64,000 nt of DNA from Paenibacillus sp. FJAT-29882 (lineage in GTDB: Bacteria; Bacillota; Bacilli; Bacillales; DSM-1321). The first letter of the stretch is position 1; every line of letters begins with the position of its first letter. Positions 8,111 to 17,732 of the stretch are shown piece by piece. The notes beneath the pieces are model-generated. The model saw nothing but the letters and a program-made list of their open reading frames with translations, did no database searches and was not told where the DNA came from. Location of the stretch: positions 1,011,854 through 1,075,853 of the forward strand of contig NZ_LMVB01000001.1 of the NCBI RefSeq assembly GCF_001510645.1, given 5' to 3'. Both the position numbers and the translations under genes were made by a program.

Positions 8111-9220
8111 TCATTTCGCAGCTTCTGCTTCAGCGCGTTGTTTCGCATAATATTCTTCAGCAATTAGATCGATTTCTTTCTTCAATTCTTCTACCATTGT
8201 TTCTTCAGGAACTTTACGGACGGTTTTTCCGTGACGGAATAGTAGTCCTTCACCGCGTGCTCCAGCAATCCCGATATCTGCTTCTTTCGCTTCCCCAGGA
8301 CCATTTACCGCACAACCAAGAACAGAAACCTTAATCGGTGCTTTAATGGTTTGAATGTATTCTTCAACCTCGTTAGCAATACTGATGAGATCAATTTCAA
8401 TTCGGCCACATGTTGGGCAGGAAATAAGTGTGGCCATGTTCGAAGCAAGACCAAATACCTTCAATAGCTCACGAGCAACCTTTACTTCTTCGACAGGGTC
8501 AGCACTTAAAGACACACGCATCGTATTGCCGATGCCTTTGCTTAAAATGGCACCAAGTCCTGCTGAACTTTTCACAGTTCCAGAGAATAATGTCCCTGAC
8601 TCCGTGATTCCAAGGTGAAGTGGATAATCAAAAGCTTGAGAAGCTTTGTCATATGCTTCAATGGCTAAGTTTACATCAGATGCTTTCATAGAAACGATGA
8701 TATCATGGAAATCAAGGTCTTCAAGAATTTTAATATGATGAAGAGCACTTTCTACCATTCCATCAGCTGTAGGGTAGCCGTACTTCTCAATAATCCGTCT
8801 TTCAAGCGATCCGGCGTTTACGCCAATTCGAATGGGAATCCCTTTTGCTTTTGCCGCTTTTACAACAGCTTCTACTTTTTCACGACGACCGATATTCCCC
8901 GGATTGATGCGGATTTTATCTGCGCCACCTTCTATAGCTAATAAAGCAAGCTTATAATCAAAATGAATGTCGACGACAAGTGGAATGTTAATTTTTTTCT
9001 TAATTTCTGGTATAGCTTTCGCTGCACGTTCATCAGGGCAGGCTACACGTACAACTTGGCATCCAGCTTCCTCGAGACGCAGGATTTCCGCAACCGTAGC
9101 TTCAACATCATGCGTTTTCGTTGTTGTCATACTTTGTACAATTACTTCATTATTTCCGCCAATTGTTAAGTTTCCAACTTTAATTGGACGAGTTTTCGTT
9201 CGATGTATTATTTCACTCAC
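8111..9220 (-). CDS. ispG: 4-hydroxy-3-methylbut-2-enyl diphosphate synthase
   Basis: A 369-residue cytoplasmic [4Fe-4S] enzyme of the MEP isoprenoid pathway, converting ME-cPP to HMBPP. The N-terminal TIM-barrel segment includes [15 protein letters not shown] and [10 protein letters not shown]. The cluster ligands are the cysteines of SCPTCGR (about 268-274) and [10 protein letters not shown] (about 302-311). Length equals the B. subtilis enzyme class. GTG start behind AAGGAGAG. The C-terminal tail is alanine/glutamate-rich (RAEAEAAK). Confidence 0.96.
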   Translation of the reverse strand: MSEIIHRTKTRPIKVGNLTIGGNNEVIVQSMTTTKTHDVEATVAEILRLEEAGCQVVRVACPDERAAKAIPEIKKKINIPLVVDIHFDYKLALLAIEGGADKIRINPGNIGRREKVEAVVKAAKAKGIPIRIGVNAGSLERRIIEKYGYPTADGMVESALHHIKILEDLDFHDIIVSMKASDVNLAIEAYDKASQAFDYPLHLGITESGTLFSGTVKSSAGLGAILSKGIGNTMRVSLSADPVEEVKVARELLKVFGLASNMATLISCPTCGRIEIDLISIANEVEEYIQTIKAPIKVSVLGCAVNGPGEAKEADIGIAGARGEGLLFRHGKTVRKVPEETMVEELKKEIDLIAEEYYAKQRAEAEAAK

Positions 9221-9323
9221 GTGGAATTCTCTCCTTTAGGAAAAAATCATATTTCGGTACGTCTTAATGACCGCTTTACCCATTGTAACAATCTTATGAG
9301 TATGTTGACAAGGATTGAATCTT

Positions 9324-9647
9324 TTATTCATTATAGAAGGGGATTTTATACGTATTGCCTATTTGCATGGCTTCAGGTTTAATTCCATTTAAGTTCTCAA
9401 AATCCGAAATGATGGTTTCGATGGAAAGAGGAAGTGTACCTTCCTGCTTTTTAATGATGGATAATAACGAATCCCCTGCACGTATCTTGATTTCTTTATA
9501 TGGAATTGGGATAATTTCTGAAACAGGAGTCGAACTAGCTTCAATGGTTTTCACAGTTGATTTAGCAGGGAGCGTTCCTTTTGTTATATCGTAATAAATG
9601 ATAAAAACGGTAAAACAAATCGATAAGAAAAGTAGCATTTTTTTCAT
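9324..9647 (-). CDS. yqfZ: YqfZ-like exported protein with LysM-type domain
   Basis: A 107-residue protein: an N-terminal hydrophobic helix (KKMLLFLSICFTVFIIYY), a short linker, and a C-terminal LysM-like segment IRAGDSLLSIIKKQEG...IGNTYKIPFY (about 55-105). LysM domains bind peptidoglycan, so a wall-facing anchored protein is expected. The ATG at 9647 has the better spacing from CTGGGGGA than one two codons earlier. Position beside ispG matches B. subtilis yqfZ. Confidence 0.75.
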   Translation of the reverse strand: MKKMLLFLSICFTVFIIYYDITKGTLPAKSTVKTIEASSTPVSEIIPIPYKEIKIRAGDSLLSIIKKQEGTLPLSIETIISDFENLNGIKPEAMQIGNTYKIPFYNE

Positions 9648-9875
9648 GAACATCCCCCAGCTCGTCTCGTCTTTATTTCATGTATATGTGAAACCATTCT
9701 GACTATGCCTAAAATTGGGCAGTTTTTTTACCTGTGATTTCTATGTTTCAAATGTACAGGCAATCCGCTACGTTAGAAAATGAGAGCTAAAGAAGAGAAA
9801 GTTACCCCTATTAAGGGAATATCATGAAGGAGAATTTAATGATTGCTGGTTATAGAGTATGTAGGATGAAGCAAT

Positions 9876-9908
9876 TAAAAAGGGACACCAATATATCGAT
9901 GTCCCTTA
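9876..9908 (-). terminator. Terminator of yqgB
   Basis: AAGGGACA and GTCCCTT flank a loop, with an A-run on the plus strand (T-run for the minus-strand transcript), a few bases beyond the yqgB stop codon. Confidence 0.75.
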
Positions 9909-9913
9909 AGAAA

Positions 9914-10708
9914 TTATTTAGAGTTAATCCGCTCGATTCTATCTTTGTTATTCGGTACCTCTTTTAGAGATAAATACAACATGAAAATGGTAACGAACCA
10001 GTTTATGGTTGAACCGTATGGGACAATCGTTTGAAAAGCCGCCATAATCGTGAAAAAGATCGTCGGCAATGTGATGCTGTAAGCTGTAATTCTCCAAAGG
10101 TGACGATAGGAAAGACCACGGCCAAGCAAATTATTAAAAAGTAAACCAAACATAGCAAAAATAGACACTTTAATAAATAATAACGCTGACGTAAACAGGA
10201 ACATTGCTAGAACTAACACAACAATCGCTACAGGCAAAAGGGATGTAGCAGTGTCTAGCATCTTTTCAATATCTTTGTTTGAGATCGATTGCCCTTCAAG
10301 TAAGGAGTAGGGACCTGTTTGAATTTCTCCGCCTGTCGTGAAGACAAGTTCATTTTGTAATAATCCGATAGCAGTGATAGATTCTCGAGCAATTTGCTGG
10401 GCAGTTATTTCACCGCTGTCATCCATATAAATTGTCATATTATTCTTCTCGATAATAACAGGTTCTTCACTAGTATCCGTTAGTGTTCCATTCTTTATTG
10501 TGAAATCAGGCAAATCTTCCGTAAATGTTGTCTTAATTGCAGGAATGCTTGCTTGGATTGCCGTACTGAAATAATAGGCAGAGGGAATAATGGAAACGAG
10601 AGAAAGGAAGAAGACGAACAAGATCGTTTTTCCGATTCCTTGGTTTCGAAAACTTGCGATGTCTTTCGGTGAGTACAAACTTAAAATAAATTGTTTGAAA
10701 ATATTCAT
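9914..10708 (-). CDS. yqgB: YqgB membrane protein (DUF1189)
   Basis: A 264-residue integral membrane protein. There is one hydrophobic helix near residues 25-50, then an extracytoplasmic stretch of about 100 residues (threonine/glutamate-rich, about 50-150). At least four helices follow towards the C-terminus. The opening FKQFILSLYSPKDIASFRNQGIGKTI is typical of the DUF1189 family. Function unknown. Monocistronic on the minus strand. Confidence 0.8.
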   Translation of the reverse strand: MNIFKQFILSLYSPKDIASFRNQGIGKTILFVFFLSLVSIIPSAYYFSTAIQASIPAIKTTFTEDLPDFTIKNGTLTDTSEEPVIIEKNNMTIYMDDSGEITAQQIARESITAIGLLQNELVFTTGGEIQTGPYSLLEGQSISNKDIEKMLDTATSLLPVAIVVLVLAMFLFTSALLFIKVSIFAMFGLLFNNLLGRGLSYRHLWRITAYSITLPTIFFTIMAAFQTIVPYGSTINWFVTIFMLYLSLKEVPNNKDRIERINSK

Positions 10709-10892
10709 TCTTCACAGCCCTTTTTATGAAATGGTTTCTATATGTCTTTTTCATTTTAGCTAGGTGTCCAGAAGAACACAACAGAAAGTCATTGAAGATT
10801 CGTTAGAATGTATTTGAAAGAATTTTTCTTTCAATGATAAGCGTATAAGTTTATTACAATGGGTATTAGAGTGCTACCTAGGCCAATACGTT

Positions 10893-10965
10893 AAAGCCCG
10901 ATTGGTTCAACTAACAATCAGTGGGGGATGAAGAAAACCCCCACTGATTGAAGTTTCACTTTATA
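10893..10965. repeat. Family D stem-loop
   Basis: CAATCAGTGGGGG (10915-10927) pairs perfectly with CCCCCACTGATTG (10938-10950). The flank aagcccgattggttcaacta and the other flank aagtttcact are shared with other D copies. It lies between the divergent yqgB and yqgC (interval 10709-11017, otherwise empty). Confidence 0.65.
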
Positions 10966-11017
10966 GTAGAATATAGCCAAGGCGCTGTGGTGGCTTTTCT
11001 TAGAAAGTAGGATGAAA

Positions 11018-11500
11018 ATGGATGTAATGTATTGGCTCGTAATTGTTGTCATGTTTATTATTGGGTTTATTGGTCTCGTTTATCCCATTATCCCAAGTGT
11101 GTTGTTTGTTTTGGGTGGTATTTTGTTATATGGAGTATTTTACTCCTTTGAGTCTTTTAATTGGATATTCTGGACCATCCAAATTTTATTAGTCCTTTTA
11201 TTATTTTGTGCAGATTATGTAGCTAATTTAGCAGGTGTGAAAAAGTTCGGGGGGTCTAGGGCGGGCGTATGGGGAAGTACGATTGGTATCTTAGTCGGTC
11301 CGTTTGTCATTCCGTTCTTAGGGATTATCATCGGACCATTCTTAGGGGCCATCATAGCGGAGATGGTTATTCACAAGAAAAGTCCGGTCGTAGCTGCAAA
11401 AATTGGCTTCGGTTCAGTGATGGGCTTTGTTGGGAGTGTTGTAACCAAAAGCATCATCCAGCTGTTTATGGTTATTTACTTCTTGTTCGTCGTTTTGTAA
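11018..11500 (+). CDS. yqgC: YqgC membrane protein (DUF456)
   Basis: A 160-residue, highly hydrophobic protein with four to five membrane helices. The repeated glycine-rich hairpins (GVWGSTIGILVGPFVIPFLGIIIGPFLGAIIAEM, written here in parts: GPFVIPFLGIIIGPFLGA) are the DUF456 hallmark. Function unknown. ATG 11018 is preferred to ATG 11012 for spacing from AAGTAGG. Next to sodA as in B. subtilis. Confidence 0.78.
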   Translation: MDVMYWLVIVVMFIIGFIGLVYPIIPSVLFVLGGILLYGVFYSFESFNWIFWTIQILLVLLLFCADYVANLAGVKKFGGSRAGVWGSTIGILVGPFVIPFLGIIIGPFLGAIIAEMVIHKKSPVVAAKIGFGSVMGFVGSVVTKSIIQLFMVIYFLFVVL

Positions 11501-11779
11501 TAATGAGGATTAGTTTGGTGAGCTATAGACGTCATCGGCTCGAGGCTACAAGTCAACAAAAAGGCCAAAGAAACAACCTCCATGCCGTCTTGTCTCGTGC
11601 TTGTCGCCGATAAATGGGCGCCTTTTCGTTTTTAGGTGGATGAAGAATTTGAAAATGATGAGGCATAACGTTTGAAACGTTACCAAAACTTTGATATTCT
11701 AATTGAAACGAGCATAGTGTTTGCATGTGCAATGCTACTTCGTCAAAAAAACTTTAGTTACATAGGGAGGAATTTTATT

Positions 11780-12388
11780 ATGGCATTCGAACTTCCACAA
11801 TTACCGTACGCATATGATGCGTTAGAACCAAACATCGACAAAGAAACAATGAACATTCACCACACGAAACACCATAACACGTATGTAACAAACTTAAACG
11901 CTGCTCTTGAAGGCAATGAAGAACTTTTGAGCAAAAGCGTTGAAGAAGTAATTGCAAACCTTGATGCAGTTCCTGAAGCGAAACGCACTGCTGTACGCAA
12001 CAATGGTGGCGGACACGCGAACCACTCATTATTCTGGCAAATCATCTCACCAAACGGTGGCGGACAGCCGACTGGTGAATTAGCGGATGCAATCACTTCT
12101 AAATTCGGCAGCTTTGACAGCTTCAAAGAAGAATTCGCTAAAGCAGCTACAACTCGTTTCGGATCTGGCTGGGCTTGGCTTTCAGTAAACAATGGTGAGC
12201 TTGAGGTTTCAAGCACACCTAACCAAGACTCTCCAATCATGGAAGGCAAAACACCTTTACTTGGTTTAGACGTTTGGGAACATGCATACTACTTGAACTA
12301 CCAAAACCGTCGTCCAGAATACATCAACGCATTCTGGAACGTTGTAAACTGGGATGAAGTAGCTAGCCGTTTCGGCGCAGCAAAATAA
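11780..12388 (+). CDS. sodA: Superoxide dismutase (Mn/Fe)
   Basis: A 202-residue cytoplasmic superoxide dismutase. The metal ligands are the histidines in [11 protein letters not shown] (about 26-36) and ANHSLFWQ (about 80-87) and the Asp and His in [16 protein letters not shown] (about 163-178). GGWAWL-type wording (GSGWAWL) and the second-sphere residues favour Mn. ATG 11780 follows AGGGAGG. In-frame residues upstream lack family similarity. A very strong hairpin follows. Confidence 0.96.
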   Translation: MAFELPQLPYAYDALEPNIDKETMNIHHTKHHNTYVTNLNAALEGNEELLSKSVEEVIANLDAVPEAKRTAVRNNGGGHANHSLFWQIISPNGGGQPTGELADAITSKFGSFDSFKEEFAKAATTRFGSGWAWLSVNNGELEVSSTPNQDSPIMEGKTPLLGLDVWEHAYYLNYQNRRPEYINAFWNVVNWDEVASRFGAAK

Positions 12389-12390
12389 GA

Positions 12391-12445
12391 TAGCAACTAA
12401 AAAAACAGGGATTCCACAAAGGAATCCCTGTTTTTTTAGTTGCTA
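12391..12445. terminator. Perfect 25-bp stem terminator after sodA
   Basis: Two exactly complementary 25-base arms (12391-12415 and 12421-12445) surround the loop acaaa. The core is cagggattcc/ggaatccctg, with seven A before and seven T after. It should terminate in both directions. Confidence 0.92.
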
Positions 12446-12532
12446 GAGGAAAAATTTTGAAATACCCACTCCTTTAAATAAATGTCCATTGTTCTTCAAA
12501 CACTATAAAAGTAATTAAAGGAGAGTTAAAAT

Positions 12533-13753
12533 ATGGGCATTATAAAAAAATGGACTGGAGACATGGAGATTAATCGGGATTTACGGATTCTGCTAATTAT
12601 CGGCGGACTGTACAGCATGAGTATTGCGCTCTCAAATACGTTTGTAAATGTATTTCTGTGGAAGCAGTCTGGAGATTACGTAGATATCGGAATTTATAAT
12701 TTGGCCGTGGCAATTTTTCAGCCGTTTACATTTGTGTTTGCAGGTAGAATTGCCAAAAAGGTGGATCGGATTATTGTTTTGAGGCTCGGTGTCATATTTT
12801 TAGCTGCTTTTTATTTAGCTGTTCTCTTAATTGGCACACAGGCCACACATTTTCTTATCTTACTAGGTGGATTACTTGGGATAGGGTATGGGTTTTACTG
12901 GCTTGCCTTTAACGTGTTGACTTTTGAAATTACAGAACCAGAAACACGTGATTTTTTCAATGGCTTTTTAGGGTTGCTTACTTCTGCAGGAGGGATAATC
13001 GGACCTATTTTCGCGGGCTTCATTATATCCAGAATGGAGAAATTTACAGGGTACTCGATCATATTTGGGGTATCGTTGTTATTATTTGCGATAGCGGTAT
13101 ATTTTAGTTTTTCTTTAGAAAGACGGCCAGCTCATGGTAAATATTTATTTTTCCGTACACTTAAAGAAAGGAAAAATAATGATAATTGGCGTCAAATTAC
13201 GTATGCACATTTTTTCCAAGGTTTACGCGAAGGAACATTTATGTTTGTCGTTTCGATTTTGGTTTTCATTCAAACGGGAAGTGAACTTGCGCTAGGAAAT
13301 TTCAGTATGGTGAATTCAATCCTTTCGTTTATCGCTTATTATTTCGCAGCAAGATATATTAAGCAAAAAATGAGGAAGAAATCAATCCTGCTTGGCGGAA
13401 TACTCTTATATGCAGGTGTATTCTTACTTGCTTTCAATGTCACCTATGCCAAGCTCCTTTTTTACGCAGCGACGATCGCAATTGCTTATCCAATCTTACT
13501 TGTACCGTATATGTCTTTGACTTACGATATTATTGGCCGTGCGTGGCAGGCTGCAGAGTTAAGAATTGAATATATTGTAGTTAGAGAACTCTACATTCTG
13601 CTCGGTCGGATTGTTTCAATTGCGGGCTTTATTCTTACTGTCATGTTTTTTGACCCGGTAAAAAGTTTACCTATCTTTTTATTAATCGTTGGATCAGGAC
13701 ATACAATTATTTATTTATTTGTTAGAAAAATTAATATGGACCACCCCGCATGA
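12533..13753 (+). CDS. yqgE: MFS-family protein YqgE
   Basis: A 406-residue protein with about twelve hydrophobic helices. Between the first helices is FAGRIAKKVDR, a variant of the MFS loop motif. GLYSMSIALSNTFVNVFLWK and GLREGTFMFVV recall B. subtilis YqgE, found between sodA and pbpA there too. The transported compound is unknown. An AAAGGAGAG site precedes the ATG. Confidence 0.82.
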   Translation: MGIIKKWTGDMEINRDLRILLIIGGLYSMSIALSNTFVNVFLWKQSGDYVDIGIYNLAVAIFQPFTFVFAGRIAKKVDRIIVLRLGVIFLAAFYLAVLLIGTQATHFLILLGGLLGIGYGFYWLAFNVLTFEITEPETRDFFNGFLGLLTSAGGIIGPIFAGFIISRMEKFTGYSIIFGVSLLLFAIAVYFSFSLERRPAHGKYLFFRTLKERKNNDNWRQITYAHFFQGLREGTFMFVVSILVFIQTGSELALGNFSMVNSILSFIAYYFAARYIKQKMRKKSILLGGILLYAGVFLLAFNVTYAKLLFYAATIAIAYPILLVPYMSLTYDIIGRAWQAAELRIEYIVVRELYILLGRIVSIAGFILTVMFFDPVKSLPIFLLIVGSGHTIIYLFVRKINMDHPA

Positions 13754-13767
13754 TATATGGATATCTA

Positions 13768-13832
13768 GAAAGGGTTAGGCCTCGCGACTGAATAAAGTGT
13801 GAAAATAAAAAAGGCGAGGTCTACATCTTTTT
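13768..13832 (+). terminator. Probable terminator after yqgE (degenerate family B-like)
   Basis: AGGCCTCGC and GGCGAGGTCT can pair across a 25-30-base loop, followed by a T-rich stretch. The wording gggttaggcctcgc resembles a decayed family B arm. The rest of the interval to pbpA (13833-14134) shows no gene or clear signal. Confidence 0.45.
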
Positions 13833-14134
13833 ATTCTAAAATGAAAGAAACCCTATAGGCGCCTACCTCTTTCGTTCCGACCCAAAAGAGGACAATCCGT
13901 CGCGTAAATTTCAAATCTGGCTTAAAAAAGATGAATCCTGCGTGTAAATCATAATTTCAGCACCAAAAAAATGTTTTTTGCAGAGAAAAGCTCAGAATCG
14001 GAGAGAGGATTAAAAGCACCTGCTACATAGGCAAAATAAATAAGTAATTTTGCATTAACAAAACTAGATATTCTCTTTCAAGTTATATAGAATAAGATAG
14101 ATTACTATTTTTATAAGAGGATGTGTGGCTTAGC

Positions 14135-16291
14135 GTGACGAAAGAAAAAAAGAAAAAGACTCATGTTCCTTTGCGATTAAATTTACTTTTCTTTGCAGTT
14201 TTTCTATTATTTTCAGTACTAATTCTCCGTCTTGGACTTGTTCAAATCGTCTATGGAGATGATTATAAAAGAGAAATTGAAAGAACGGAAGAAGTGACTG
14301 TGAATAATCCTGTTCCTCGTGGGAAAATGTATGATCGAAATTTAAAGGTGATGGTCGACAATGAGCCGTTGAATGCTATTACTTATACTAGAAGCCAGGG
14401 AACAAAGGCAACGGAAATGCTGGATACTGCAGAAAAACTAGCCAAATTAATTGATAAAGAAACGGATAAAATAACGGTACGAGATAGAAAAGATTTCTGG
14501 ATTCTTAAACATCCGGATGAGGCTGAAGCCAAAATCACCGATGCTGACCGAAAAAAGGTCACAGAGGGCGAACTTGAACAAAAAGATTTATATAAGCTTC
14601 AAATTGAAAGAATTACTGAGAAGGAAATCGATTCCTTCACAGATGCTGAACTTGAAGTGCTCGCTATTTATCGTGAATTTTCGAGTGGCTATGCGCTAAC
14701 ACCACAAATTGTTAAAAACAAAGACGTAACTGAAGTAGAGTTCGCGAGGGTAAGTGAAAACCTTGATTCTTTGCCAGGTGTAAATATCACTACTGACTGG
14801 GATCGAACATATACTTTTGGTCAAACGTTGAAATCCGTCCTCGGTAAGGTATCATCATCAGACGAAGGTTTACCGAGTGAAAAACTTGATTATTACCTTT
14901 CACGCGGGTACAGCCGGAATGATCGGGTAGGGAAAAGTTATATCGAATTGCAGTATGAAGATGTGCTTCAAGGAAATAAAGCGAAAGTGAAGAATATAAC
15001 AGATAAGGGCGGAAATATTGTTGAATCCCAAATCATTTCTGAGGGACAGCGTGGGAAGGATTTAGTCTTAACCGTTGATATGGATCTTCAGCAAGCAATC
15101 GAAAATGAAATTGAGAAGCAATTACTACAGGCAAAAAAAGCAGGCAATACAAAATTCCTTGATCGGGCTTTTGTTGTATTAATGGATCCAAAAACAGGGG
15201 AAGTTCTGACGATGGCCGGAAAGCAATATGTCATTGATAAGGAAACAGGCAAACCAACGATCAATGATTATGCCCTAGGTAATATTTCGTCTTCCTATAC
15301 AGTAGGGTCCAGTGTAAAAGGTGCAACGATCTTAACTGGATATCAAACAGGCGCTATTCAGCCTAATCGGTATTTCTACGATAGACCCTTACTTATTAAA
15401 AATACGCCACCAAAGAAGTCGTATTCAAATATGGGGAATATTAATGATTTAACAGCGTTAAAAAGATCCTCCAACGTATACATGTTTTTAACAGCAATTG
15501 CGATAGCTGGTGCAGAATATTCACCAAATAGGGGGCTGAATATTGGACCTAAGGACTTTGATACGATGCGCCATTCTTTTGTCCAATTTGGTTTAGGGGC
15601 AAGGACAGGGATTGATCTGCCGAATGAAATGGCTGGTTTCGTAGGGCAAGATACGAATAATCCTGGTAAATTACTCGATTTTGCTATTGGACAGTATGAT
15701 ACCTATACACCGATGCAACTGGCACAATATGTTTCAACAATCGCGAATGGTGGCTATCGAATGGAGCCTCATATTGTCAAAGAAATTCATGATCCTGTTG
15801 ATGATAATACACAACTTGGTGCTGTCTTTAATGAAATAACCCCAAAAGTCCTGAATAAACTGGATATGAAAGATAGCTGGATTGATCGTGTTCAGACTGG
15901 CTTTAAAATGGTTGCCATGGAAAAAGGGGGAACGGCTTATAAATACTTCGGCGGAAAGAACAAAGCCTATACAGTCGCTGCAAAAACAGGTACAGCACAA
16001 GCCTTCTATGATGGACCAAACAAAGATAAATATAAAGGTCTCCAAGCAACCATGAGCCTGAGTATGGTTGGATATGCTCCGGCAGAGAATCCTGAAGTTG
16101 CTTTTGCCGTTGTCGTTCCTTGGGCTTATCAAGGCCATTCAAGCAATGGGTTGAATGGAAAACTGGCTGAATTCGCTCTGGATACTTATTTCGACTTGAA
16201 AAAGACTCGTCAACAGGCAGGCCAAACGGAAGCAACTGTAGAGAATAAGGTTGTTAATAGCAAGGAAATCGAACAAGAACAGGCAGAATAA
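14135..16291 (+). CDS. pbpA: Penicillin-binding protein 2 class transpeptidase
   Basis: A class B PBP of 718 residues that cross-links peptidoglycan during elongation. There is one N-terminal membrane helix (about 15-37), then the dimerisation domain beginning at NPVPRGKMYDRN. The penicillin-binding domain has the SxxK motif SSVK (in YTVGSSVKGAT), SxN (RSSNVY) and KTG (AAKTGTA). A charged KEKKKK stretch precedes the helix. GTG 14135 is favoured because the GTG twelve bases earlier overlaps the AAGAGG site; spacing to 14135 is long, so the start is uncertain. Gene order matches pbpA upstream of pstS in B. subtilis. Confidence 0.9.
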   Translation: MTKEKKKKTHVPLRLNLLFFAVFLLFSVLILRLGLVQIVYGDDYKREIERTEEVTVNNPVPRGKMYDRNLKVMVDNEPLNAITYTRSQGTKATEMLDTAEKLAKLIDKETDKITVRDRKDFWILKHPDEAEAKITDADRKKVTEGELEQKDLYKLQIERITEKEIDSFTDAELEVLAIYREFSSGYALTPQIVKNKDVTEVEFARVSENLDSLPGVNITTDWDRTYTFGQTLKSVLGKVSSSDEGLPSEKLDYYLSRGYSRNDRVGKSYIELQYEDVLQGNKAKVKNITDKGGNIVESQIISEGQRGKDLVLTVDMDLQQAIENEIEKQLLQAKKAGNTKFLDRAFVVLMDPKTGEVLTMAGKQYVIDKETGKPTINDYALGNISSSYTVGSSVKGATILTGYQTGAIQPNRYFYDRPLLIKNTPPKKSYSNMGNINDLTALKRSSNVYMFLTAIAIAGAEYSPNRGLNIGPKDFDTMRHSFVQFGLGARTGIDLPNEMAGFVGQDTNNPGKLLDFAIGQYDTYTPMQLAQYVSTIANGGYRMEPHIVKEIHDPVDDNTQLGAVFNEITPKVLNKLDMKDSWIDRVQTGFKMVAMEKGGTAYKYFGGKNKAYTVAAKTGTAQAFYDGPNKDKYKGLQATMSLSMVGYAPAENPEVAFAVVVPWAYQGHSSNGLNGKLAEFALDTYFDLKKTRQQAGQTEATVENKVVNSKEIEQEQAE

Positions 16292-16322
16292 TGAATAAAC
16301 GCTTTTAAACGAGGATGTCCCA

Positions 16323-16409
16323 AAAAGGGTCTGGTCTCACACTCTATCAATAAATAGTACATACACTCAATTTGTGCTGTTGATAGGGTCTGTGGGTCAG
16401 GCCCTTTTG
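16323..16409. terminator. Family B palindrome after pbpA
   Basis: Aaaagggtctggtctcac pairs with gtgggtcaggcccttttg across a loop, ending in a T-rich stretch. It lies 31 bases beyond the pbpA stop, so it is a likely terminator. Confidence 0.6.
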
Positions 16410-16543
16410 TTTTAGGAGAGCCTTTTTTTGCATTTCAATTCTAATGTTTACTTTTGTCTACATGTATAGAAGGTGAAGATGGGGGAATTTCTAAAGAAAG
16501 GAATTGTTTTTTCTCGATTATTCGACGCAATTCCCGTTTGTTG

Positions 16544-16611
16544 TTTACAAAATTCGCACAGAAGTTTACGCAAAATTTACAAATGGTTTAATGTTCTTTA
16601 ACAGTAGGATA
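16544..16611 (+). promoter_or_regulatory. Pho box and promoter of the pst operon
   Basis: TT(T/A)ACA-like hexamers recur in 11-base steps: TTTACG 16565, TTTACA 16576, TTTAAT 16587, TTAACA 16598. A further TTTACA lies two steps earlier (less one base), at 16544. This spacing is what PhoP dimers bind in B. subtilis. A TAGGAT or TAGTAAT element just downstream (about 16606-16615) can serve as the -10. Activation by PhoP-P on phosphate starvation is inferred. Confidence 0.75.
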
Positions 16612-16663
16612 GTAATCTTAATTTGTAGAAACAAACAATGAATATTTCAGGGGGAATAAGTAA

Positions 16664-17635
16664 ATGAAGAAATTTAAAGGTTTCGCTTTGACTGCAATGT
16701 TAACGGGAGTTTTAGCTGTAGCAACAGCATGCGGCTCAGACACTTCTAAAGATGAAAGCACTTCTGGTACTACTGGGGACACAGCTGCAAAACTTTCTGG
16801 AGAAGTTATTATTGATGGTTCATCTACTGTATACCCAATCATGGAAGCTGTTTCTGAAGAATACGGAGCAGTTCAGCCAGATGTAAGAGTATCTGTTGGT
16901 TTTTCTGGTACTGGTGGCGGATTTAAGAAGTTCATTGCAGGGGAAACAGACTTAAGCAATGCTTCACGCCCAGTGAAAGATGAAGAAAAAGCAGAACTTG
17001 ATAAAAATGGAATCGAATTTACTGAATTACCATTAGCATTTGACGGTATAACAGTCGTGGTTAACCCGGATAATGATTTTGTAGACCATTTGACAGTTGA
17101 AGAATTAAAAGCACTATGGGTAGATAGCGGAAAAGCAAAAATGTGGTCTGATATCCGTCCGGAGTGGCCGAAAGAAGAAATTAAATTCTATTCTCCAGGT
17201 ACAGATTCAGGAACATATGACTATTTTAACGAAGTTATTTTAGAGGATGCACCGATTGTTTCAAACGCAACACTTTCAGAAGATGACAATATCCTTGTTC
17301 AAGGTGTATCAGGTGATAAAAACGCAATTGGTTTCTTCGGTTATGCTTATTACGCTGAAAACCAAGACAAGCTTAAAGATGTAAGCATTGATAATGGAAA
17401 TGGTCCAGTTGAACCGACCCATGAAACAATTGGAAACGGAGACTACGCTCCACTTTCAAGAACAGTTTTCACATATGTATCGAATAAAGCTGTAGCTGAT
17501 AAAGAACAAGTTGCAGACTACACAAAATTCACAATTGAAAATGCAGGTAAAATGGCAGAAGAAGTTGGTTATATTAGCTTACCTGAAGAAGATTATAAAA
17601 AAGATTTAGAAAAACTAGCTGAACTTACAAAATAA
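16664..17635 (+). CDS. pstS: Phosphate ABC transporter, substrate-binding lipoprotein
   Basis: A 323-residue extracytoplasmic phosphate-binding lipoprotein. The signal peptide ends in a lipobox (AVATAC, Cys at about 23) followed by a Ser/Thr/Asp-rich linker. The phosphate-binding loop GSSTVYP (about 51-57), the [12 protein letters not shown] stretch and [12 protein letters not shown] are characteristic. An AGGGGGAA site precedes the ATG. First gene of a Pho-regulated pst operon. Confidence 0.95.
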   Translation: MKKFKGFALTAMLTGVLAVATACGSDTSKDESTSGTTGDTAAKLSGEVIIDGSSTVYPIMEAVSEEYGAVQPDVRVSVGFSGTGGGFKKFIAGETDLSNASRPVKDEEKAELDKNGIEFTELPLAFDGITVVVNPDNDFVDHLTVEELKALWVDSGKAKMWSDIRPEWPKEEIKFYSPGTDSGTYDYFNEVILEDAPIVSNATLSEDDNILVQGVSGDKNAIGFFGYAYYAENQDKLKDVSIDNGNGPVEPTHETIGNGDYAPLSRTVFTYVSNKAVADKEQVADYTKFTIENAGKMAEEVGYISLPEEDYKKDLEKLAELTK

Positions 17636-17732
17636 GTTCCAGATATAAATGAATAACAAAAAATGAAAAGATGGCGGGTACAACCTGGATGAACCTGCCA
17701 TCCTTTTGGCTATGATGAAAGGGGTTTTCAGA

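Noticed and set aside
11508..11640. Imperfect long hairpin after yqgC (atcggctcgaggctacaagt with a later partner)
   Set aside because: Pairing is patchy and the T-run is poorly placed; not strong enough to call a terminator or RNA.
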